Shown piece by piece: positions 12,699 to 18,464 of a stretch of DNA of 18,464 bases. Position 1 is the stretch's first letter. Every line of letters starts with the position of its first letter. A program made the position numbers and the translations under genes. The DNA is from Actinomycetes bacterium (lineage in GTDB: Bacteria > Actinomycetota > Actinomycetes > Propionibacteriales > Propionibacteriaceae), in assembly GCA_029778515.1 (NCBI GenBank), contig JAKOQD010000208.1, positions 1-18,464 on the forward strand, read 5' to 3'. The notes under the pieces were generated by a model. The model was not told the origin of the DNA. It was given only the letters and a program-made list of their open reading frames with translations, and did no database searches.

Positions 12699-13325
12699 TC
12701 AGTGCAAGGCGAAGCTCAATGTTGCGACGCTGGAGGCGGCCGAGATCGATTCAGCCTGCGCTGGCGTGACTTCGATCAAGACGATCTTGGTTTCGCTTGC
12801 CCCGAGCAGCCCGCCACCTTCGGATTGCGGAATTGCCACCACCCGTACCTTGGCCGCGATCACCCCAAAGCCGGATCCGGTCTCGCTGGCGCCCAAGACA
12901 TCGATGATCGTGCCCACCCGGAGCAGGCCGAGCGCGCCAGCGTCCTCGAAGCGGACCGGCAGCGCGAGCTTGCCGTCCGCCACCTGGCTGCTGCCTCCCA
13001 GCAGATCGGACGGGCTGAGCACCCGGCGGCTGGGTACCGGTGCGATCACCGTCTGCCCGACGACCGCGTCCGCTTCAGTGAACGCCTCCGCTGGCAAGAC
13101 TGATGCAGGCACGCGCACCACGCCGACGTCCGCCTCGGTCACCACCGCGCCGCCGGCGATCGTGCGGACGGCCACCACCGCGAACGTCCCGGTGTCCCCG
13201 CGCGCAGCCACTACCGAGAGCGCGGCGAAAACGGCGATCGCCGCGAACAAGGCGGCGAAGAAGCGTCGATGCCAACGGAAGGCGCGACACAGGCTATGCA
13301 GATGGCGATGAGCTTGCACACCCAC
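12699..13325 (-). CDS. SAF-domain membrane-anchored protein (CpaB-like)
   Basis: About 208 residues. A basic N-terminus (RAFRWHRR) precedes one membrane anchor (about 21-42, RFFAALFAAIAVFAALSVVAA). An SAF domain follows: residues VAVRTIAGGAVVTEADVGVVRVPAS are its start and QTVIAPVPSRRVLSPSDLL its second half. SAF domains occur in CpaB/FlgA pilus and flagellar assembly factors, but no pilus genes are nearby, so the role is open. The start is uncertain: GTG at 13325 gives the longest form, and GTG at 13319 is also possible; neither has a clear Shine-Dalgarno site. Confidence 0.85.
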   Translation of the reverse strand: MGVQAHRHLHSLCRAFRWHRRFFAALFAAIAVFAALSVVAARGDTGTFAVVAVRTIAGGAVVTEADVGVVRVPASVLPAEAFTEADAVVGQTVIAPVPSRRVLSPSDLLGGSSQVADGKLALPVRFEDAGALGLLRVGTIIDVLGASETGSGFGVIAAKVRVVAIPQSEGGGLLGASETKIVLIEVTPAQAESISAASSVATLSFALH

Positions 13326-13368
13326 ATCTTCGGCAGGTGAGCGGAATTTCCGTCACCCATCCACAGGC

Positions 13369-13659
13369 TCAGGCTGCGGTGCTCGCCCCTGTGGATGACT
13401 TGGGCGCGGACGACTTGGCGTCACTCGTCGCCGAGCCTGCCGCAGATGTCTCGACGGGCTTGGCCGCATTGGTCTTGCCCTTGGTGCGGTTGTCGGTGGC
13501 ATAGAAGCCCGAACCCTTGAACACCACGCCGACGGCGTTGTAAACCTTGCGCAGGTTGCCGTCGCAGTCGGGGCAATCAGTCAGCGGATCGTCGGTGAAC
13601 TTCTGGACGGCTTCCAGTTCGTTCGCACACGACGTGCAGCGGTACTGATAGGTGGGCAT
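13369..13659 (-). CDS. FmdB-family zinc-ribbon protein
   Basis: A 96-residue protein. The N-terminal zinc ribbon MPTYQYRCTSCANELE has C8-x2-C11 and C29-x2-C32 (DCPDCDG), followed by KVYNAVGVVFKGSGFYATDNR, the family's conserved end. The remainder (60-96) is a low-complexity Ser/Ala/Lys tail. The ATG at 13659 is chosen because the family starts with MPTY and AGGAAGTGA lies just upstream. The M. tuberculosis relative Rv0991c, in the same neighbourhood, has been linked to protein quality control; transferring that role is inference. Confidence 0.93.
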   Translation of the reverse strand: MPTYQYRCTSCANELEAVQKFTDDPLTDCPDCDGNLRKVYNAVGVVFKGSGFYATDNRTKGKTNAAKPVETSAAGSATSDAKSSAPKSSTGASTAA

Positions 13660-13784
13660 CTTCACTTCCTGGTTCGCGCTGGCCGGCAGGTTGCTCGGTG
13701 GCTTCGGTGCCGCTTGGGAAGGTTCGCCAAGGGCGCCGAGGGAAATCTTACCGAGCACCTAGCGAAACTCGGAAACCCGCTCGG

Positions 13785-14387
13785 CTATTCCGCAGCGCAC
13801 GTCACCAGCCGCGACGGCGTGACCAGGAAGTGGACGCGCCGATCCCAGTCCTCCGTCGGCAGGTCGGGCAGCACCTCTTCGTCGAAGAGCAACAGGCCGA
13901 GTTGCGCGTCCGATCGGGCGGAGCCGAGGGCGCGGTCGTACCAGCCACCCCCGGTGCCGAGCCGGTCCCCAGCGGTGGTGCCGGCCAGCCCGGGCAGCCA
14001 GATCACATCCGCTTGGGCGAGCGCGTCCGCGCCCAGCGGCCGGCCGCTCGGCTGCCGGATGCCCAGCGGTCCAGCAACCAGACCCGCCTGACCCGAGTAC
14101 CAGGCCCAGTCCGGCTCCCGGGTGAGCACCGGCAGCAGCACCCGAACACCGCTGTGGTGCAGCCATTCCAGGAGCAGTGCGGTGTCCGGCTCGTCCGGAC
14201 GCGAGACATAGGCAGCGACCACAGCAGCGCCTGAGGCGAGCGTGACCGCACGGCTGGTGCGGCTCGATTCGGCCCTGGCGTCGGCGATCCGGGCCATCCG
14301 CGCCGCGCGAAGCTGCTCGCGCAGCGCCGCCTTCGCGAGAGCGGAATGGCTGGCTCGCGGCTGGCCTTCGCTGGCGCCGGGTGTCAT
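13785..14387 (-). CDS. 5-formyltetrahydrofolate cyclo-ligase
   Basis: The 200-residue enzyme converts 5-formyl-THF to 5,10-methenyl-THF using ATP, returning a storage folate to one-carbon metabolism. N-terminal helices carry KAALREQLRAARMAR, with the phosphate-binding basic residues. The ATP-site motif is GDRLGTGGGWYDRAL and the following LLLFDEEVLPDLPTEDWDRRVHFLVTP is typical of the C-terminus. ATG at 14387 is preferred over the upstream 14411 because a TACGAT -10 ends exactly six bases before it, making it leaderless and divergent from the moeA-like gene 17 bp away. Confidence 0.93.
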   Translation of the reverse strand: MTPGASEGQPRASHSALAKAALREQLRAARMARIADARAESSRTSRAVTLASGAAVVAAYVSRPDEPDTALLLEWLHHSGVRVLLPVLTREPDWAWYSGQAGLVAGPLGIRQPSGRPLGADALAQADVIWLPGLAGTTAGDRLGTGGGWYDRALGSARSDAQLGLLLFDEEVLPDLPTEDWDRRVHFLVTPSRLVTCAAE

Positions 14388-14404
14388 TGACTTATCGTAA
14401 AGCC
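14388..14404. promoter_or_regulatory. Shared bidirectional -10 element between two leaderless genes
   Basis: The 17-bp gap contains the near-palindrome TTATCGTAA (14392-14400). On the plus strand TATCGT (14393-14398) occupies -12 to -7 relative to the ATG at 14405. On the minus strand TACGAT (14399-14394) occupies -12 to -7 relative to the ATG at 14387. Both fit TANNNT, and the two predicted transcription starts, on the start codons themselves, are 18 bp apart. There is no room for a Shine-Dalgarno site for either gene. Confidence 0.7.
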
Positions 14405-15685
14405 ATGCCACTCTTCACCCGAGCCAAGGAAGAAGCGCCCGCCGAGGCACTGGTTCCAGAACCCAAGCTATTGCCGGGTGCACCCGATGCCAGCGCCGCT
14501 GCGGTTCGCAGTATCGACGATCATCGGGACTACCTGCTGGCAAACGTGCCGAGCCTGCGGCCGTTCGGCATCGGGCTGCTTGACGCGGCCGGGCTGACCC
14601 TGTGCGAGTCGATCACCGCCGACATCGATCTGCCCACCTTCACTTCGGCCACGACGGACGGATGGGCAGTGCGCGCGGCGAACCTGGTCGGCGCCAGCGA
14701 ATCCCGTCCGGTGGTGCTACCGGTGGTGGACGAGATCGCGGCCGGTGGGTTCCGCGGCGCCCCGCTGACCCCGGGTACCGCGGTCAAGGTCGAGCAGGGC
14801 GCACCCATCCCCGAAGGTGCGGACGCGGTCGTCCCGCTGGCCGATGGCGTGGTGCTGGGCGAGGACGTCCGCTTCGTCGGCGAAGCGACGTTCCAGCAGA
14901 ACCTGCAGATGCTGGGCTCACGGATCTCCGACGGCGACGCGCTGCTCGAAACCGGGGTGAAGCTCACCCCGAGGGCAATCGGGCTGCTGGCCGAAGTCGG
15001 CCACGACAAGGTGCTGGCGCGGCCGCGTCCGCGGGTGGTGGTGCTCACCGCCGCGCGCGAGCTGGTTGAACCCGGACTGCCGCTGACCCAACTGCATCAA
15101 CGCTACGACTCCGGCACGGTGCTGCTGGCCGCCAGCGCGCGCACCGACGGGGCGCAGGTGTTCCCGGCCGCGATCGCCGATCCGGAGCCGAAGGCGCTGG
15201 AGCGATCGTTGTCGGAGCAGTTGGTGCGGGCCGACCTGGTGCTGCTGGTCGCCGATGCCACCGACGAGCTGGTGAACCTGCTCGGCACGGTCGGCGCGGT
15301 CGACACCGCTGAGGTGGACGCGCTGCCCGGTCGGCAGGTGTTCTCCCTTGTGGGCAGCGAGAAAACGCCGGTGCTGGTGCTGCCGAATGAGCCGGTAGCC
15401 GCCTACCTGACCTACCTGCTGTTCGGGCGTCCGTTGCTACAGAAGCTGGCTGGCGTCGAGGCCTACCTGCCCACCGAGGTGACTGCACCGGTGACCACCG
15501 ACATCGAGGCGGACGCGGACCGCACCCGGCTGCTGCTGGCCAGGCACACCTCCCGTGGGGTGACGCCGATTCCGGTCGCTGTGCCAGGTGCTGCCGAACT
15601 CGCGGACGCGAACGCGGTGGTCGTCGTGCCCGCCGGCGACAACATCGCAGCGCACGGCGACGTGTCGCTGTGGCTGTTGTATTGA
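14405..15685 (+). CDS. MoeA-like protein with degenerate active site
   Basis: The 426-residue protein follows the MoeA (molybdopterin molybdotransferase) fold. LPTFTSATTDGWAVRA (76-91) and APIPEGADAVVPL (133-145) match conserved MoeA segments. Other MoeA hallmarks are altered: the TGDEL motif reads TAARELVEPG, the GGxSxG loop reads VADATDELVN, and the PGNP loop reads LPNEPVAAY. An extra N-terminal stretch (1-35) precedes the fold. Molybdate insertion is therefore doubtful, and a nonenzymatic or new role is possible. The neighbourhood equals that of M. tuberculosis moeA1 (Rv0994). The ATG at 14405 is leaderless by position. Confidence 0.85.
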   Translation: MPLFTRAKEEAPAEALVPEPKLLPGAPDASAAAVRSIDDHRDYLLANVPSLRPFGIGLLDAAGLTLCESITADIDLPTFTSATTDGWAVRAANLVGASESRPVVLPVVDEIAAGGFRGAPLTPGTAVKVEQGAPIPEGADAVVPLADGVVLGEDVRFVGEATFQQNLQMLGSRISDGDALLETGVKLTPRAIGLLAEVGHDKVLARPRPRVVVLTAARELVEPGLPLTQLHQRYDSGTVLLAASARTDGAQVFPAAIADPEPKALERSLSEQLVRADLVLLVADATDELVNLLGTVGAVDTAEVDALPGRQVFSLVGSEKTPVLVLPNEPVAAYLTYLLFGRPLLQKLAGVEAYLPTEVTAPVTTDIEADADRTRLLLARHTSRGVTPIPVAVPGAAELADANAVVVVPAGDNIAAHGDVSLWLLY

Positions 15686-15692
15686 GCCCGGG

Positions 15693-16322
15693 ATGAGAGT
15701 CCACTGGCCGGTACGGCTGACTCACGGCGCAATCACATTGCGTCCGTTGCGTCGCCGGGACGAGGCCGAGTGGGCACGCATCCGCCGCCGTGCCGGAGCG
15801 TGGTTCAAGCCGTGGGACTCCTCCCGTCCGGCTGATGCGGTCGAACCGGGACTGACGTTCCGGCAGTTGGTGGCGCAGTTCTCGGCGCGTGCCCGGCGCG
15901 GACAGATGCTGCCGTGGGCGGTCGAATACACCCCGTCGGACACAAAAAGGCGGCTGTTCGTCGGCCAGGTGACCGTTACCGGCATCACCCGCGGGTCGGC
16001 CTGCTGGGCGCAGATCGGCTACTGGATCGACCCGAAGTGGGCCGGTCGCGGGATCATCCCCACGGCGGTGGCAATGGCCTGCGACTACTGCTTCACGACG
16101 CTCCGGCTGCACCGCGTCGAGATCGCAATCCGCCCGGAGAACACAAACAGCCTCGCGGTGGTTCGCAAGCTCGGCTTCCGCTACGAGGGACGCCGCGAGC
16201 GCTACATGCACGTGGACGGCGACTGGCGCGATCACGACATGTTCGTGCTGACCGCAGAAGAGGTGCCCGAAGGAGTGCTCGCCCGATACGAACGCGCCAA
16301 GAGCGTGCCGAGCGCTGGCTGA
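15693..16322 (+). CDS. rimJ: RimJ-like GNAT N-acetyltransferase
   Basis: The 209-residue protein has the GNAT fold: GAITLRPLRRRDEAEWARIRR at the N-terminus, QVTVTGITRGSACWAQIGYWID in the central sheet, the acetyl-CoA loop KWAGRGI followed by its helix, and NTNSLAVVRKLGFRYEGRRERYM at the C-terminus, typical of RimJ/RimL proteins that acetylate protein N-termini. The ATG at 15693 lies 7 bp after the moeA-like stop, so both are probably co-transcribed. Substrate is unknown; ribosomal protein S5 is the RimJ target in Escherichia coli. Confidence 0.92.
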   Translation: MRVHWPVRLTHGAITLRPLRRRDEAEWARIRRRAGAWFKPWDSSRPADAVEPGLTFRQLVAQFSARARRGQMLPWAVEYTPSDTKRRLFVGQVTVTGITRGSACWAQIGYWIDPKWAGRGIIPTAVAMACDYCFTTLRLHRVEIAIRPENTNSLAVVRKLGFRYEGRRERYMHVDGDWRDHDMFVLTAEEVPEGVLARYERAKSVPSAG

Positions 16323-16423
16323 GCTGGTCGCGACCAAGGAATATTGCGCCAAACCGCCTGATTTGCTCGACACTCCGCCCGCGGTCGGCTGGTTCGAGAC
16401 GCTCGCACAATACGGTTCGAGGT

Positions 16424-17158
16424 GTGGGAATGACCGGGCTGATCTTCGCTGTGATCGCAGCCTTCTGGTTGATATACCTCATTCCCTACTTCCTGCACCA
16501 TCGCAACGTCGAAACCGCCGAAGATGATGCGGACGCGGCGATTCCGTTCACCCCGGACGTGACGATCGTTCGCAGCGGCACGTCGCTGGCTGAGGCCGAT
16601 CCGGGGACGGTGCCGGTTTCGACGCCACTCACCCGGCGAGCACAGCTGCGCGAGCTGCGGCTGCTTGACGAGCGTGCCGCGCAGCGCCGGCGACGGGTGC
16701 TGATGTTCCTGCTGGTGGTGCAACTGATCGTCGCTGGCTTGGTGGTGCTTGGCGTGGGCGCTTGGTGGTCGGCGCTGATTCCGGCCGGCCTGATCGTGGC
16801 GTTCCTGGTGGTGGCCAGATTCAGTGTCCGGACGTTGCGGGCGGGACTGGCTGAGCGTGCCCGGAAGATCCGCGAGTGCGGCGATGAGGAGACGGTGGCC
16901 ATCGTGCTGACCGCCGATCAGGTGGCTGAGCATGAGCATTCCGTGGAGCTGAGCGTGCCGATCGGCAAGGTGGGCTCGTTGTGGGATCCGATCCCGATCA
17001 CGAGACCCACTTACGTTTCGACGCCGCTGGCGCCGCGCACCGTCCGTACCATCGACCTGTCGTTCCCGGTGGCCGCCCCGGCGCGTATGCCGGTGACTGC
17101 CGACCCGGTTTCACCCGCCGCGGCGATCGAGCCTGAGTCCCAAGAGGACGTCGGCTAG
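16424..17158 (+). CDS. Conserved actinobacterial membrane protein (Rv0996-like position)
   Basis: A 244-residue protein with one N-terminal membrane helix (GLIFAVIAAFWLIYLIPYFL, starting near residue 5), a basic/acidic linker (about 25-85) and a pair of helices (about 88-125, VLMFLLVVQLIVAGLVVLG and ALIPAGLIVAFLVVARF), then a soluble C-terminal part rich in Pro and Val. GTG at 16424 is favoured because TACGGT (16411-16416) ends seven bases before it, suggesting a leaderless transcript; ATG at 16430 is the alternative. Its place after moeA-like and rimJ matches Rv0996. No enzymatic motif is seen. Confidence 0.82.
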   Translation: MGMTGLIFAVIAAFWLIYLIPYFLHHRNVETAEDDADAAIPFTPDVTIVRSGTSLAEADPGTVPVSTPLTRRAQLRELRLLDERAAQRRRRVLMFLLVVQLIVAGLVVLGVGAWWSALIPAGLIVAFLVVARFSVRTLRAGLAERARKIRECGDEETVAIVLTADQVAEHEHSVELSVPIGKVGSLWDPIPITRPTYVSTPLAPRTVRTIDLSFPVAAPARMPVTADPVSPAAAIEPESQEDVG

Positions 17159-17172
17159 TCGAGACCAGCCTT

Positions 17173-17196
17173 GTCATCCCGGCGCAGGCCGGGATC
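17173..17196. repeat. Palindromic dispersed repeat, single copy
   Basis: This is the inverse orientation of the 12188-12211 unit, with stem ATCCCGGC-N4-GCCGGGAT and matching flanks (24 of 24 bases as reverse complement). It lies 15 bp after the stop of the plus-strand membrane protein and 33 bp before the stop of the minus-strand HNH gene, again between convergent genes. Confidence 0.8.
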
Positions 17197-17228
17197 TCCG
17201 AACTGCCGCCAGTACAGCGCAGCCCCAA

Positions 17229-18464
17229 TCAGCCGACCCCGCGAAATCGTTCGTGCTGTCGCCAGATGCGTTGGGTTTGTCCGGGTCGTAGTGGGGCAGC
17301 GAACTCGGGGAGTCCGCGGTGGTCGAGTCGGATCAGCCACTGGCGGTCGGGTGGTCCGTTCGGGTTGGGTTCGACGAGGTGGTGGTGGAAGCTGCAGAGC
17401 AGGACGCCGTTGTCGAGGGAGGTTTGACCGCCGTCCCACCAGGGTTTGCGGTGGTGGGCCTCGGTTTCGGCGGGTGGCCGGTCGCAGCCGGGTAGGGTGC
17501 AGCCGCGGTCGCGCAGGATGAGTAGTTGGCGCAGTTCGTTGGTGAACAGTCGCTTCTCCCGGCCGACGTCCAAGGGGACGGAGTTGCCGTTCATCACGAC
17601 CGGCAGGATGTCGGCGTCGCAGGCCAGCCGGCGCGCGTCCGCTGCGGTGATCGGCTGGTCGGTGCTGAGCAGGGTGGCGGTGCCGAGTTTGCCGCACAGG
17701 GTTTCGTGGTCGATGGTGATGATGACGCGGGGACGGTCGGCGCCGTACGTGGGCGCGACACCGCAGGACTGGAAGTGGTCGACCAGCATGACCAGGGCGT
17801 CTGCTGCGGCTTGGGAGCGGGCGATCGGCTCACCAGTGAGCAGCACCTGTTTGCGGTGCTTGCTGGCCAGCGCACGCAGCACCCCGATGAGCTGTTCGCC
17901 GACGAGGGTGGGTAGCTTGCCGTTGATGATCCAGGCGCCTTCGAGGTCTTGGCGCCAGGTGAGGTACCGGTCGCGGCGCTGTTGCGCGTCCAGGCGTTCA
18001 ACTGCCTTGCGATCGGCGTCCTCAGCGATTTCGGGTGCCACGACTTCCACGGCCCGGTTCACCAGCCGGGCCAAACCGGACGGGCCGAACTCACCGGCGA
18101 AGCCGACGAGTTGTTGGGTGATCTGTTCGCGTTGCTGCTGGTCGAGCTGGCCGGGTAGCCGTTCGAGCCCGTTGACGATTGCTGCGGCCTGTTCGGTGGA
18201 CATCCGCCCTGCGGCGAGCGCGTCAGCGATCATCGGGGCCGCGACCAGCTTCATGGCGAGGCGCACTTCGTTGCGGGCGGACCGGGCGGAGTGGCTGTTC
18301 TGGTTGACCAGCCAGTTGCTGGTGGGGACGCTGTCGCGGCGCAGACAGGCTTCGCGTTTCTCGGCCTCAGCCAGCAGGGCGAGCCAGCGGGCGTTGTGTT
18401 GATCGCGGACGCGTCGGGCCTGTTCGAGTTCGGCCAGCAGCTCGGCTTCGTTGAACTGCCACGG
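17229..18464 (-). CDS. HNH endonuclease, 13E12/DUF222 family (5' end beyond window)
   Basis: The frame is open from the stop at 17229 to the window edge (412 codons including the stop), so the start lies outside. The N-terminal part is the helical DUF222 region (LLAELEQARRVRDQHNARWL, with LVNQNSHSARSARNEVRLA as the conserved repeat-like segment). The C-terminus carries the HNH nuclease: C-x4-C in GCTLPGCDRPP, EAHHRKPWWDGG with the catalytic His, and NGVLLCSFHHHLVEP. Proteins of this family are multicopy in actinobacteria and are often scattered as selfish or recombination-prone genes. Cellular role is unknown. All nuclease residues are intact. Confidence 0.9.
   Translation of the reverse strand, partial: PWQFNEAELLAELEQARRVRDQHNARWLALLAEAEKREACLRRDSVPTSNWLVNQNSHSARSARNEVRLAMKLVAAPMIADALAAGRMSTEQAAAIVNGLERLPGQLDQQQREQITQQLVGFAGEFGPSGLARLVNRAVEVVAPEIAEDADRKAVERLDAQQRRDRYLTWRQDLEGAWIINGKLPTLVGEQLIGVLRALASKHRKQVLLTGEPIARSQAAADALVMLVDHFQSCGVAPTYGADRPRVIITIDHETLCGKLGTATLLSTDQPITAADARRLACDADILPVVMNGNSVPLDVGREKRLFTNELRQLLILRDRGCTLPGCDRPPAETEAHHRKPWWDGGQTSLDNGVLLCSFHHHLVEPNPNGPPDRQWLIRLDHRGLPEFAAPLRPGQTQRIWRQHERFRGVG

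Noticed and set aside
15045..16373. Long minus-strand open frames antisense to the moeA-like and rimJ genes
   Set aside because: They are composition shadows of genes with clear family motifs on the plus strand and lack recognisable protein features.
1..18464. CRISPR array or riboswitch
   Set aside because: No regularly spaced repeats with spacers and no recognisable riboswitch core were seen; the only tandem repeats are the 11-mer pairs and the palindromic units.

Overview
The window is GC-rich DNA from an actinobacterium. Coding regions strongly prefer G or C at third positions. Several genes look leaderless, with a TANNNT -10 element six or seven bases before the start codon. A 13E12-type (DUF222) HNH endonuclease and a UDPGP-family uridylyltransferase would fit Propionibacteriales, but genus is not determined. 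The gene order 5-FCL / moeA-like / rimJ / membrane protein, with fmdB and mscL nearby, matches the mycobacterial Rv0985c-Rv0996 block from memory.

Left half (about 450-9812): a 9.3-kb integrative element inserted in a tRNA-Arg(CCT) gene. The intact tRNA is at 9768-9843 (minus strand). Its last 45 nt (anticodon loop to CCA) are repeated exactly at 450-494, and a tyrosine integrase starts 170 bp from the tRNA. From left to right the element holds a nucleotidyltransferase (AbiEii-type) toxin with a small partner, a VapBC pair, an excisionase-like HTH protein, a decayed stretch, and then an arsenic cluster. The cluster comprises an arsenate reductase with an N-terminal helical domain, an ArsR-ArsC fusion regulator, a second arsenate reductase read divergently, a broken TauE/SafE permease, arsR-arsP-thioredoxin, and convergent to these arsR-arsM. 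Together they suggest a route of arsenate reduction, methylation by ArsM, and export of trivalent methylated arsenic by ArsP. No ArsB or Acr3 arsenite pump is visible. The DNA left of the element (1-449) has the same arm-site layout as the element's own right end, so it looks like the remains of a second related element.

Right half (9844-18464): conserved chromosomal genes. A small Cys/His protein lies just upstream of the tRNA. Next come a regulatory-looking 12-bp inverted repeat, UTP-glucose-1-phosphate uridylyltransferase with a coupled unknown protein, and a convergent block of mscL, an SAF-domain protein, an FmdB zinc ribbon and 5-formyl-THF cyclo-ligase. The cyclo-ligase is divergent from a degenerate MoeA-like protein. 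Only 17 bp separate those two start codons, and one near-palindromic -10 element is correctly placed for both. The MoeA-like gene is followed by a RimJ acetyltransferase and a membrane protein. A palindromic dispersed repeat sits in both convergent gene gaps. The window ends inside an HNH endonuclease gene.
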